In this document: positions 1 to 6,084 of the stretch, piece by piece
Layout of the letters: the number at the start of each line of letters is the position of its first letter
How positions within the stretch are numbered: position 1 is the stretch's first letter
Assembly: GCA_041674525.1 (NCBI GenBank)
Contig: JBAYVN010000092.1
Location: 1 to 7,105, forward strand
Length of the DNA stretch: 7,105 nt
DNA from: SHYQ01 sp041674525
GTDB taxonomy: Bacteria > Chloroflexota > Dehalococcoidia > UBA2979
Direction of reading: 5' to 3'
Notes under the pieces: generated by a model
Told to the model about the DNA's origin: nothing
What the model saw: the letters and a program-made list of their open reading frames with translations, nothing else
The model's database searches: none
Made by a program: the position numbers and the translations under genes

Positions 1-120
<120 letters not shown>

Positions 121-171
121 GCACGCGCGGGCGTCAGCCGCGAGCAGCGTTCACGCGTCAGGGGATCCGAG
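121..171 (+). other. tuf-rpsJ spacer with small hairpin and rpsJ ribosome binding site
   Basis: This 51-base spacer has no credible -10/-35 pair and no U-tract terminator. It holds one perfect 5-bp inverted repeat, CGCGG at 126-130 with CCGCG at 138-142 around a 7-base loop, and a GCGTCAG repeat at 131-137 and 155-161. An AGGGGA Shine-Dalgarno-like sequence at 160-165 stands 6 bases before the rpsJ ATG. The simplest reading is read-through from tuf into the ribosomal-protein genes. It is far too short for an E. coli-type S10 leader with its L4-responsive hairpins. The hairpin could be chance in GC-rich DNA. Confidence 0.5.
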
Positions 172-480
172 ATGCCGCAACAGCGAATCCGCATCAAATT
201 GAAGGCCTTCGACCATCGCGTCCTGGACGCCTCGGCGAAGCAGATCGTCGACTCTGCGGAGCGCACGGGCGCCGTGGTGGCTGGCCCGGTGCCGCTGCCG
301 ACGCGGATCCGGCGGTACACGGTGATGCGCTCGCCGTTCATTGACAAGGACTCGCGCGACCAGTTCGAGACCAGGACGCACAAGCGGCTGATCGACATCG
401 TCGAGCCGACTTCGCGCACGGTGGACACGCTGATGCGGCTGCAACTGCCGTCCGGTGTGGACATCGAGATCAAGCTCTAA
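172..480 (+). CDS. rpsJ: 30S ribosomal protein S10
   Basis: Encodes a 102-residue S10, the usual length. S10 sits in the head of the 30S subunit and, in well-studied bacteria, also acts as NusE in transcription antitermination with NusB. The family signature is clear: AVVAGPVPLPTR at residues 34-45, followed by a conserved stretch with RSPFIDKDSRDQFETRTHKR at 53-72 and LIDIVEP at 73-79. The N-terminal RIRIKLKAFDH (5-15) is the standard first strand. The ATG at 172 follows a good ribosome binding site (AGGGGA, 160-165) and gives the expected N terminus. It is the first gene of the S10 block, 51 bases after tuf and 10 bases before the rplC start codon. Confidence 0.98.
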   Translation: MPQQRIRIKLKAFDHRVLDASAKQIVDSAERTGAVVAGPVPLPTRIRRYTVMRSPFIDKDSRDQFETRTHKRLIDIVEPTSRTVDTLMRLQLPSGVDIEIKL

Positions 481-490
481 GGAACCGGGT

Positions 491-1234
491 ATGACCACCG
501 GGATGATCGGCCGCAAGCTCGGCATGATGCGCCTGTACGACGGCTCCGGCCGCGTGCGCGGCGTCACCGTGATCGAGCTCGGCCCGAACTACGTGACACA
601 GGTGCGCACGCCCGACCGCGATGGGTACAGCGCCGTGCAGCTGGGCTTCAGCGGTCGACGCAAGCGCGTCACCTCGGCGCAGCGCGGCCACCTGCGCGCG
701 GCGGGGCTGGAGCGCGAGACGCTGACCGCCCTGCAGGAGTACCGCGTGGACGACACGGCGGGCTACTCGCTGGGCCAGGTGCTGAACTGCGGGCAGTTCG
801 AGCCGGGCACGTTCGTGGACCTCACCGCGACCTCCAAGGGGCGCGGCTGGGCCGGCGGGGTGAAGCGCTGGAACTTCCGCGGGGGTCCGAAGACCCACGG
901 CCAGTCGGACCGTCACCGCGCGCCCGGTTCGCTGGGCGCCGGCACGACTCCCGGGCGCGTGTACAAGGGCCAGAAGATGGCCGGCCACATGGGAGACGTC
1001 ACCACCACGGTGCTCAACGTCCTAGTGGTCGCCAGCGACCCCGTCCGGAACCTGCTCTTCGTGCAGGGATCGGTTCCGGGTGCGCGCACCGCCATCGTCA
1101 GCGTGCGGAACGCGCGGCGGCCGGCGCTGAAGGCCTACGTGCCGCCCGTCTTCCCCTCGGAGGCCGAGGTGGAGGCTGCCACGGCGTCGGACGAGCCGGC
1201 GGATGCGACCGAGCAGAGCGAGGGCCAGGAATGA
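491..1234 (+). CDS. rplC: 50S ribosomal protein L3
   Basis: Encodes a 247-residue L3, which binds 23S rRNA early in 50S assembly and sends a loop toward the peptidyl-transferase centre. The start at 491 gives MTTGMIGRKLGM, matching the family N terminus; an in-frame ATG at 455 lies inside rpsJ and would add 12 foreign residues. A GGA at 481-483 is a modest binding site. Diagnostic stretches are TATSKGRGWAGGVKRWNFR (112-130) and HRAPGSLGAGTTPGRVYKG (142-160), then QKMAGHMG (161-168). At the position matching the E. coli glutamine methylated by PrmB (Q150), this protein appears to have Thr (about residue 152). After the normal end near residue 210 there is an extra tail of about 37 residues, acidic in its last 25 (rich in E, A, S, T, D). 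Its TGA overlaps the rplD start (ATGA). Confidence 0.97.
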   Translation: MTTGMIGRKLGMMRLYDGSGRVRGVTVIELGPNYVTQVRTPDRDGYSAVQLGFSGRRKRVTSAQRGHLRAAGLERETLTALQEYRVDDTAGYSLGQVLNCGQFEPGTFVDLTATSKGRGWAGGVKRWNFRGGPKTHGQSDRHRAPGSLGAGTTPGRVYKGQKMAGHMGDVTTTVLNVLVVASDPVRNLLFVQGSVPGARTAIVSVRNARRPALKAYVPPVFPSEAEVEAATASDEPADATEQSEGQE

Positions 1235-1908
1235 AGCTCCAGGTACTCGACGCCGCCGGGCAGGCGGCGGAAACCATCGACGTGGACGACGCGGTGTTCG
1301 GCGTGGACCCCAACGAGGCGGTGGTGCACCAGACGCTGCTCGCGCAGTTGTCGGCGCGGCGCGCCGGCCTGGCGAATACCCGGAGCCGTGGTGAGGTCGC
1401 CGGCTCCACGAAGAAGACGCGGCGCCAGAAGGGCCTGGGCATGTCCCGGCAGGGCGGCCTGCGATCGCCCACGCACCGCGGTGGTGGCGTGGTCTTCGGC
1501 CCGAGCACGCGCGACTACACGCAGAAGCTGCCGAAGCGCATGCGCCGCCTGGCGATCCGCTCCGTGCTCTCGGCGCGCGCGTCCGAGGAGCGGCTGAAGG
1601 TGGTGAGCGAGCTGGGCCTGAACGGCGGCCCGTCCACGAAGGCCGTGGTGGCGATGCTGGAGGCGACCGGCGCCGGTCCGTCCGCACTCATCGTCACCGG
1701 CGCGGCTGACCGTACGGCGCTGAAGTCCGCACGCAACGTGGACGGGGCACGCGTGGTGCCGGCAGACACGCTGAACGTCGCCGATATGCTGGCGCATCGC
1801 ACGCTGGTGCTCACGGTGGACGCCGTGCGGCGCATCGAGGCGCTGTGGGGCGGCGAGCGTGCGGCCAGCCGTCGGGCGGCGCCCGTGAGCGCCAGGGTGG
1901 AGGCCTAA
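1231..1908 (+). CDS. rplD: 50S ribosomal protein L4
   Basis: Encodes a 225-residue L4 (family usually about 200-210). It binds domain I of 23S rRNA and its long loop helps form the constriction of the nascent-peptide tunnel. The core is recognisable: NEAVVHQTLLAQLSARRAG (28-46), the loop at about 47-95 with RSRGEVAGSTKKTRRQKG (51-68), and RGGGVVFGP (83-91). The C-terminal half has ALIVTG (152-157), RNVDGARVV (168-176) and LVLTVDAV (192-199). The loop reads KGLGMSRQG at 67-75 where the family normally has KGTGRAR(x)G; see findings. About 15 extra residues (Ala/Arg-rich) follow the usual end. Start ATG overlaps the rplC stop; GAGGG at 1220-1224 is the likely binding site. In E. coli L4 represses the S10 operon, but no leader for this is visible here. 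Confidence 0.97.
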   Translation: MKLQVLDAAGQAAETIDVDDAVFGVDPNEAVVHQTLLAQLSARRAGLANTRSRGEVAGSTKKTRRQKGLGMSRQGGLRSPTHRGGGVVFGPSTRDYTQKLPKRMRRLAIRSVLSARASEERLKVVSELGLNGGPSTKAVVAMLEATGAGPSALIVTGAADRTALKSARNVDGARVVPADTLNVADMLAHRTLVLTVDAVRRIEALWGGERAASRRAAPVSARVEA

Positions 1909-1911
1909 CCG

Positions 1912-2214
1912 ATGCCGAAGGAAATCCACCCGTACGAGGTGCTTCGCCGTCCGATCGTGACGGAGAAGAGCACCCTGCTGGCGGGGCACCGCCAGTACGT
2001 CTTCGAGGTTGCGCTGGGCGCGAACAAGCCGCAGATCAAGGCGGCCGTGGAGCGCGCGTTCAACGTGACCGTCGAGGAAGTGAATACGACCATGGCGCAC
2101 GGCCGTCGCCGCCGGAACAAGTTCGGCAAGCCGGCCGGCGAGGCGCCTGTGTACAAGAAGGCGATGGTGAAGGTCGCGCCCGGCCAGTCCATCGAATTCT
2201 TCGAAGGCGTGTAG
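1912..2214 (+). CDS. rplW: 50S ribosomal protein L23
   Basis: Encodes a 100-residue L23 of normal bacterial length. L23 sits at the rim of the exit tunnel, where trigger factor and the signal recognition particle dock. Evidence: the N-terminal LRRPIVTEKSTLL (11-23), the conserved region FEVALGANKPQIKAAVERAF (31-50) with NVTVEEVNT (51-59), and the C-terminal YKKAMVKVAPGQSIEFFEGV (81-100) strand. The middle GRRRRNKFGKP (64-74) is the usual basic rRNA-binding segment. It starts 3 bases after rplD, with GGAGG at 1899-1903 inside the rplD end serving as ribosome binding site, and its own stop overlaps the rplB binding site. Nothing unusual is seen. Confidence 0.97.
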   Translation: MPKEIHPYEVLRRPIVTEKSTLLAGHRQYVFEVALGANKPQIKAAVERAFNVTVEEVNTTMAHGRRRRNKFGKPAGEAPVYKKAMVKVAPGQSIEFFEGV

Positions 2215-2223
2215 GAGACCGAC

Positions 2224-3057
2224 ATGCCGATTCGAAAGTTCCGGCCCACGTCGGATGGTCGCCGCAATGCCTCTGGCTACACCTTCGACGAACTGACGAA
2301 GAAGGAGCCGGAGAAGTCGCTGCTGGCCACCAAGACGCGGACCAGCGGCCGCGGCTGGGGCAAGATCTCGACTCGCCACCGCGGTGGCGGGGCGAAGCGC
2401 CGCATCCGCATTGTGGACTTCAAGCGCGACAAGATCGGCGTGCCGGGCACCGTGCGCGCCATCGAGTACGACCCCGGGCGCTCCGCGCGCCTGGCGCTGG
2501 TGTTCTACGCGGACGGCGAGAAGCGCTACATCCTCGCGCCGGACGGCATGAAGGTGGGCGACGCCATCCTGAGCGCGCACGACGCGCCGGTGGCTCGAGG
2601 TAACACGCTGCCGCTGTCCGCGCTTCCCACCGGCACCACCGTCCACAACGTGGAGATGATCCCCGGACGCGGCGGTCAGCTGGGCCGCTCCGCCGGGAAC
2701 GGCATCCAGTTGATGGCGAAGGACAACGGCTACGCGCTGCTGCGGCTCCCCTCGGGCGAGATGCGGCAGGTGCCGGAATCCTGCCGTGCGACGGTGGGGA
2801 CGGTAGGCAACTCGGAGCACGCGCAGGTCGCGCTGGGCAAGGCCGGGCGGATCCGGCACCGCGGTCGCAGGCCGCAGGTGCGGGGGTCCGTGATGAACCC
2901 GGTCGACCACCCGCACGGCGGTGGTGAGGGCAAGACCTCGGTCGGCATGCCCGGCCCGAAGACGAAGTGGGGCAAGCCCGCGCTGGGCTACCGCACGCGC
3001 CACAACAAGTCCACGGACAAGTTCATCGTCCGGCGTCGCGGCAAGGGCCGCAGGTAA
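2224..3057 (+). CDS. rplB: 50S ribosomal protein L2
   Basis: Encodes a 277-residue L2, the normal length (about 275). L2 is one of the most conserved ribosomal proteins, needed for subunit joining and an active peptidyl-transferase centre. Seen: RHRGGGAKRRIRIVDFKR (51-68), EYDPGRSARLAL (81-92), EKRYILAP (99-106), VHNVEMIPGRGGQLGRSAG (140-158), and the signature RPQVRGSVMNPVDHPHGGGE at 216-235. His229, matching the functionally important E. coli His229, is present. The basic tail DKFIVRRRGKGRR (265-277) is typical. AGGAG at 2213-2217, partly within the rplW stop, precedes the ATG by 6 bases. The wording around residues 81-106 resembles Chloroflexota and related L2 proteins, a weak taxonomic hint from memory only. 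Confidence 0.98.
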   Translation: MPIRKFRPTSDGRRNASGYTFDELTKKEPEKSLLATKTRTSGRGWGKISTRHRGGGAKRRIRIVDFKRDKIGVPGTVRAIEYDPGRSARLALVFYADGEKRYILAPDGMKVGDAILSAHDAPVARGNTLPLSALPTGTTVHNVEMIPGRGGQLGRSAGNGIQLMAKDNGYALLRLPSGEMRQVPESCRATVGTVGNSEHAQVALGKAGRIRHRGRRPQVRGSVMNPVDHPHGGGEGKTSVGMPGPKTKWGKPALGYRTRHNKSTDKFIVRRRGKGRR

Positions 3058-3062
3058 GGAGG
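3055..3062 (+). promoter_or_regulatory. Perfect Shine-Dalgarno of rpsS overlapping the rplB stop
   Basis: TAAGGAGG is the full complement of the 3' end of 16S rRNA (anti-SD). Its first three bases are the rplB TAA stop codon, and it lies 4 bases before the rpsS ATG at 3067. It is the strongest ribosome binding site in the window. A ribosome finishing rplB would be placed directly over the initiation site of rpsS. Confidence 0.85.
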
Positions 3063-3066
3063 GGCC

Positions 3067-3351
3067 ATGTCACGTTCGACGAAGAAGGGTCCCTTTGTGC
3101 ACCCGAGCCTGATCCAGAAGGTGCTCGCCATGCAGGGCGCGGAACGGCGGGAGATCATCCGCACGTGGTCGCGCGCCAGCACGGTGATGCCGGAGATGGT
3201 GGGGATGACGATCGCCGTGCATGACGGCCGCCGCCACATCCCGGTCCTGTGCTCTGAGAACATGGTGGGCCACAAGCTCGGCGAGTTCGCGTTCACGCGG
3301 ACCTTCCGCGGGCACAAGGGCCGTAGCGAGACGACGTCGAGGAAGCGCTGA
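3067..3351 (+). CDS. rpsS: 30S ribosomal protein S19
   Basis: Encodes a 94-residue S19, the normal length, located in the 30S head next to S13 and close to the A-site tRNA. The N terminus MSRSTKKGPFVHPSLIQKV (1-19) and the block IRTWSRASTVMPEMVGMTIA (31-50) are typical. So is VHDGRRHIPVLCSENMVGHK (51-70), followed by LGEFAFTRTFRGHKG (71-85). The basic, flexible end SETTSRKR matches the usual disordered tail. The start follows a perfect Shine-Dalgarno sequence. The TGA stop shares its final base with the first base of the rplV ATG (TGATG), so rplV is probably translated by coupling. Confidence 0.98.
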   Translation: MSRSTKKGPFVHPSLIQKVLAMQGAERREIIRTWSRASTVMPEMVGMTIAVHDGRRHIPVLCSENMVGHKLGEFAFTRTFRGHKGRSETTSRKR

Positions 3352-3689
3352 TGGAAGTGCGTGCGCTCGCCAACGACCAGCCGGTCGCGCCCCGCAAGGT
3401 GCGCCTGGTGCTGGACATGGTCCGTGGCCGGACCGTGGATGAGGCGCTGTCGTTGCTGGAGTTCATGCCCCAGCCCTCGGCGCGCATCGTCTGGAAGGTC
3501 ATCAAGTCGGCCGCGGCCAACGCGGAGAACAACTTCGACCTCAACCCGGACGGGTTGCGGGTGAAGAGCGCCGTCGCCGGCGACGCGCGCACGCTGAAGC
3601 GATTCCGCGCGCGCTCCCGTGGCCGCATGGCCCCGGTGTTGAAGCGGTACAGCCACATCACCGTGGTTGTCGAGGGAGACGAGTTCTAA
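3351..3689 (+). CDS. rplV: 50S ribosomal protein L22
   Basis: Encodes a 112-residue L22, close to the E. coli length of 110. L22 contacts all domains of 23S rRNA, and its long beta-hairpin lines the exit tunnel opposite L4. Seen: PVAPRKVRLVLDMVRGRTVD (11-30), SAAANAENNFDL (53-64), the hairpin LKRFRARSRGRMAPVLKR (82-99) and the end YSHITVVV (100-107). The hairpin matches E. coli L22 in length and numbering, so K83, R84, R88, G91 and R92 are kept, while Pro87 becomes Ala and Ala93 becomes Met. GAGGA at 3339-3343 lies 7 bases before the ATG. The start overlaps the rpsS stop and the TAA stop overlaps the rpsC ATG (TAATG), so L22 sits in a coupled trio S19-L22-S3. Confidence 0.97.
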   Translation: MEVRALANDQPVAPRKVRLVLDMVRGRTVDEALSLLEFMPQPSARIVWKVIKSAAANAENNFDLNPDGLRVKSAVAGDARTLKRFRARSRGRMAPVLKRYSHITVVVEGDEF

Positions 3690-4357
3690 TGGGCCGCAAG
3701 GTACACCCCTACGGGTTCCGCGTCGGCGTCACGAAGGACTGGCAGTCCAAGTGGTTCGCCGACCAGCGCCACTACCCGGAGCTGGCCCTAGAGGACTCGC
3801 GGCTGCGCGCCCTCATCATGAAGACGCTCCCGGACGCCGGCGTCTCCGGAGTGACGATCGACCGCAACGCGAACCAGGTCACCATGACCGTGCACACCGC
3901 GAAGCCGGGCATCGTCATCGGTCGCGGCGGCGCGAACGCGGAGATGCTGCGCGGTCTGCTGCAGAACGCGACCGAGCGACGCATCCGCCTGAACATCGAA
4001 GAGATCCGCGTCCCGGAGCTGGACGCCTACCTCGTCGCGAAGTCGGTCGCAGACCAGCTGGAGCGACGCGTGGCCTTCCGCCGCGCAATGAAGCAGTCGG
4101 TGCAGCGCACCATGCAGCGCGGCGCCCTGGGGTGCCGCGTGAAGATCGGTGGCCGCCTGGGCGGTTCGGAGATGTCGCGGACGGAGCAGGAGATGCAGGG
4201 GCGCGTCCCGCTGCACACGCTGCGCGCTGACATCGACTTCGGCCAGGCCGAGGCGAACACGACCTTCGGCGTCATCGGTGTGCGCTGCTGGATCTACAAG
4301 GGAGACATCACGCCGGACACCAATCCGCTGATCGTCTCCGGCGTGGTGAGCGAGTAA
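3689..4357 (+). CDS. rpsC: 30S ribosomal protein S3
   Basis: Encodes a 222-residue S3 of usual bacterial size (about 210-235). S3 forms part of the mRNA entry channel and helps unwind mRNA there. The N-terminal MGRKVHPYGFRVGVTKDWQS (1-20) is diagnostic. The KH RNA-binding domain carries its GXXG loop at IGRGG (77-81). The C-terminal domain contains RVKIGGRLGGSEMSRTEQE (150-168), RVPLHTLRADIDFG (172-185) and TTFGVIGVRCWIYKGD (191-206). The ATG overlaps the rplV TAA stop by one base, with AGGGAG at 3673-3678 as likely binding site. No long acidic C-terminal extension is present. It is followed 4 bases later by rplP. Confidence 0.98.
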   Translation: MGRKVHPYGFRVGVTKDWQSKWFADQRHYPELALEDSRLRALIMKTLPDAGVSGVTIDRNANQVTMTVHTAKPGIVIGRGGANAEMLRGLLQNATERRIRLNIEEIRVPELDAYLVAKSVADQLERRVAFRRAMKQSVQRTMQRGALGCRVKIGGRLGGSEMSRTEQEMQGRVPLHTLRADIDFGQAEANTTFGVIGVRCWIYKGDITPDTNPLIVSGVVSE

Positions 4358-4361
4358 CGCT

Positions 4362-4781
4362 ATGTTGATGCCGAAGCGGACCAAGTTCCGAAAGCAGTTC
4401 CGCGGGCGTCGCCGCGGCATGGCCCAGGCGGGCAACTTCGTCGCCTTTGGCGAGTTCGGCCTGCAGGCGCAGACCACGGCGTGGATCGACTCCCGCCAGA
4501 TCGAGGCGGCCCGCCGCGCGATCACCGGTTCCCTGCGCCGCGGCGGCAAGGTGTGGATCCGCATCTTCCCGGACAAGCCGGTGACCAAGAAGCCAGTCGA
4601 GGTCCGTATGGGCAAGGGCAAGGGCGCCACGGACCGCTGGGTGGCCGTGGTCAAGCGCGGCCGCGTGATGTTCGAGGTTGCGGGCGTGCCCGAGGCTGCC
4701 GCGCGCGAGGCGTTCCGCAAGGCGCACCACAAGCTGCCGGTGGACACGAAGGTGATCCTGCGCGAGGAGGTGTACTCGTGA
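4362..4781 (+). CDS. rplP: 50S ribosomal protein L16
   Basis: Encodes a 139-residue L16, the normal length (136-140), which contacts A-site tRNA and stabilises the peptidyl-transferase region. The family N terminus MLMPKRTKFRKQFRGRRRG (1-19) supports the ATG at 4362 rather than the in-frame ATG at 4368. Other marks are GEFGLQAQTTAWIDSRQIEA (30-49), WIRIFPDKPVTKKPVEVRMG (65-84) and KGKGATDRWVAVVKRG (85-100). Arg82 lies where E. coli L16 has the hydroxylated Arg81; whether it is modified here is unknown. The start has only a weak Shine-Dalgarno, so translation may depend on ribosomes finishing rpsC 4 bases upstream. Its TGA overlaps the rpmC GTG start. Confidence 0.97.
   Translation: MLMPKRTKFRKQFRGRRRGMAQAGNFVAFGEFGLQAQTTAWIDSRQIEAARRAITGSLRRGGKVWIRIFPDKPVTKKPVEVRMGKGKGATDRWVAVVKRGRVMFEVAGVPEAAAREAFRKAHHKLPVDTKVILREEVYS
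4766..4770 (+). promoter_or_regulatory. Ribosome binding site that fixes the rpmC GTG start
   Basis: GGAGG inside the last codons of rplP lies 7 bases before the GTG at 4778, the ideal distance. An in-frame ATG at 4808 has no comparable site, and a GTG at 4782 is in another frame. This is the main support for a GTG start overlapping the rplP TGA stop. Confidence 0.8.
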
Positions 4782-5017
4782 GTGCCGAGACCACCTCGCT
4801 GCGCGCGATGACGGACGCCGACCTGGCGAAGGAGCTGCTGGACGCGCACCAGGCGCTGTTCAACCTGCGGTTCCAGTCCGCCACGCGGCAGCTGGCGAAC
4901 ACGTCGCAGATCGAGAAGACCCGCCGCCGGATCGCGCGCGTGCGCACGCTGATCCGCGAGCGCGCGATCCTCGCGGAGCTGGACCGGGCGATCGCCGCCG
5001 CCGGGAACGGGGAGTAG
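4778..5017 (+). CDS. rpmC: 50S ribosomal protein L29
   Basis: Encodes a 79-residue L29 (family about 60-80), a two-helix protein at the exit tunnel rim beside L23. The body reads MTDADLAKELLDAHQALFNL (11-30), then RFQSATRQLANTSQIEKTRR (31-50) and RIARVRTLIRER (51-62), which is the standard hairpin of helices with the LFNLRFQ motif. I chose the GTG at 4778 because of the GGAGG at 4766-4770 and because it gives a GTGA overlap with the rplP stop. The ATG at 4808 would remove 10 residues and still leave the core intact. It is the only complete gene here without an ATG start. The last 17 residues or so (Ala/Glu-rich) extend past the minimal family end. The long open frame running upstream inside rplP is a shadow. 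Confidence 0.95.
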   Translation: MSAETTSLRAMTDADLAKELLDAHQALFNLRFQSATRQLANTSQIEKTRRRIARVRTLIRERAILAELDRAIAAAGNGE

Positions 5018-5020
5018 CGC

Positions 5021-5398
5021 ATGGCTGAAGAACGCGTTGTCAACCGCAAGCCGCGCGTCGGGACCGTGGTCTCGGACGTGAACGACAAGACGATCGTCGT
5101 GGAGATCGAGCGCGCCTCGCGGCACCGCATCTACCACAAGGTCATTCGCCGCACCAAGAAGTACCACGTGCACGACGAGAATAACGTCGCGACCGTGGGC
5201 GACCTGGTGCGCATCGAGGAATGCCGGCCGATCAGCCGCCTGAAGCGCTGGCAGCTGGTGGAAGTCCTCACGGAGCGCGCCGTGGCCGAGGTGGCCCCGG
5301 AGCGCCTGGACGAGTCGCTGGTGCAGGAGATGCAGCGCAGCGCGTCGCACGCGCAGGGCGCTGACTCCTCCGGCGAGGGGGAGCAGGCCAGCTCATGA
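5021..5398 (+). CDS. rpsQ: 30S ribosomal protein S17 with C-terminal extension
   Basis: Encodes a 125-residue S17, clearly longer than the usual 80-90. S17 is a primary 16S rRNA-binding protein of the 30S body with an OB fold. The core is complete: RVGTVVSDVNDKTIVVEIER (12-31), HRIYHKVIRRTKKYHVHDEN (35-54), and GDLVRIEECRPISRLKRWQL (60-79) with VEVL (80-83). From about residue 86 a tail of some 40 residues follows, with a possibly helical first part (AVAEVAPERLDESLVQEMQR, 87-106) and a low-complexity end rich in S, G, E, A and Q. The tail continues until the TGA that overlaps the rplN ATG. GGGGAG at 5009-5014 gives a good ribosome binding site. Its function is unknown. Confidence 0.96.
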   Translation: MAEERVVNRKPRVGTVVSDVNDKTIVVEIERASRHRIYHKVIRRTKKYHVHDENNVATVGDLVRIEECRPISRLKRWQLVEVLTERAVAEVAPERLDESLVQEMQRSASHAQGADSSGEGEQASS

Positions 5399-5766
5399 TC
5401 CAGCAGGAAACGCGGCTGAAGGTCGCGGACAACTCGGGCGCGCGGGAGATCCTGTGCATCCGCGTGCTGGGCGGCACGCGCCGCCGGTACGCTGGCGTCG
5501 GCGACCTCATCGTCGCGTCCGTCAAGGAAGCCCAGCCGAACGGCAACGTGAAGGCGGGCGACGTGGTGCGCGCGGTCATCGTGCGGACGGCCACCCCGGT
5601 GCAGCGCGCCGACGGCTCCGTGATCCGGTTCGACGAGAACGCGGCGGTGCTGGTGGCCGACAAGGACGGCAACCCGCGCGGCACGCGCATCTTCGGACCG
5701 GTCGCACGCGAGCTGCGCGACCGGCGGTTCATGCGGATCATCTCGCTCGCACCGGAGGTGCTCTAG
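5395..5766 (+). CDS. rplN: 50S ribosomal protein L14
   Basis: Encodes a 123-residue L14, almost exactly the family length (122). L14 lies at the subunit interface and takes part in intersubunit bridges. Seen: MIQQETRLKVADNSGAREIL (1-20), CIRVLGG (21-27), and the signature region GDVVRAVIVRTATPVQRADG (55-74) with SVIRFDENAAVLVADKDGNP (75-94). The end is RGTRIFGPVARELRD (95-109) plus SLAPEVL (117-123), all standard. The ATG overlaps the rpsQ TGA (ATGA). Purine-rich AGGGGGAG at 5376-5383 and AGG at 5385-5387 lie upstream within the S17 tail sequence. In E. coli this gene opens the separate spc operon with its own promoter; here the overlap leaves no spacer, so S10 and spc genes are probably one transcript. 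Confidence 0.98.
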   Translation: MIQQETRLKVADNSGAREILCIRVLGGTRRRYAGVGDLIVASVKEAQPNGNVKAGDVVRAVIVRTATPVQRADGSVIRFDENAAVLVADKDGNPRGTRIFGPVARELRDRRFMRIISLAPEVL

Positions 5767-6084
5767 ATGGCCGCGAAGATCCGTCGCAACGACCAGGTGC
5801 AGGTGCTCACGGGCAAGGATCGTGGCCGCCGCGGGCCGGTGCGTTCCGTGATCACGGACAAGGCCCGCGCCGTGGTCACCGGCGTGAACATGATGAAGCG
5901 GCACCAGCGCAGCACCAGCCCGCAGCGGCCGGGCGGCATCATCGACATGGAAGCGCCCATCGCGATCTCCAACCTCGCGGTGGTGTGCAAGTCCTGCGAC
6001 CGTCCGGCGCGCGTCGGATTCCGGCTGCTCGCGGACGGCCGCAAGGTCCGGTACTGCAAGCATTGCAACGAGGCGATCGACTAA
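5767..6084 (+). CDS. rplX: 50S ribosomal protein L24, zinc-binding (C+) form
   Basis: Encodes a 105-residue L24, an assembly-initiator protein that binds the 5' end region of 23S rRNA. The N-terminal KOW motif is visible at about 4-30 (KIRRNDQVQVLTGKDRGRRG, 4-23). It is followed by GVNMMKRHQRS (39-49) and PQRPGGIIDMEAPIAISNLA (52-71). The C-terminal part has two CXXC pairs, C74/C77 and C97/C100, around RVGFRLLADGRKVRYC (82-97), which should bind one zinc ion. Many bacteria have lost these cysteines. The gene begins directly after the rplN TAG with no spacer; GGAGGTG at 5754-5760 is its binding site. Its TAA overlaps the rplE ATG. Zinc binding is inferred from the cysteines only. Confidence 0.97.
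   Translation: MAAKIRRNDQVQVLTGKDRGRRGPVRSVITDKARAVVTGVNMMKRHQRSTSPQRPGGIIDMEAPIAISNLAVVCKSCDRPARVGFRLLADGRKVRYCKHCNEAID

Noticed and set aside
121..171. Promoter for the S10 operon in the tuf-rpsJ spacer
   Set aside because: No TATAAT-like or TTGACA-like boxes at usable spacing in this very GC-rich stretch.
455..490. Earlier ATG for rplC, and likewise long upstream extensions of rpmC (4481) and rplE (5454)
   Set aside because: These extensions run through the preceding genes and add residues foreign to L3, L29 and L5; the chosen starts match the family N termini.
1845..2603. 252-codon plus-strand open frame over rplW and rplB in another frame
   Set aside because: Gly/Arg-rich out-of-frame translation of two clear genes.
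1135..3003. 622-codon open frame on the minus strand across rplC, rplD, rplW and rplB
   Set aside because: It is antisense to four well-conserved genes, has Arg/His/Ala-rich composition typical of GC-rich shadows and no recognisable domain.
3788..5350. 520-codon minus-strand open frame across rpsC to rpsQ
   Set aside because: Shadow of conserved ribosomal-protein genes in GC-rich DNA; no family resemblance and no promoter or ribosome binding site context.
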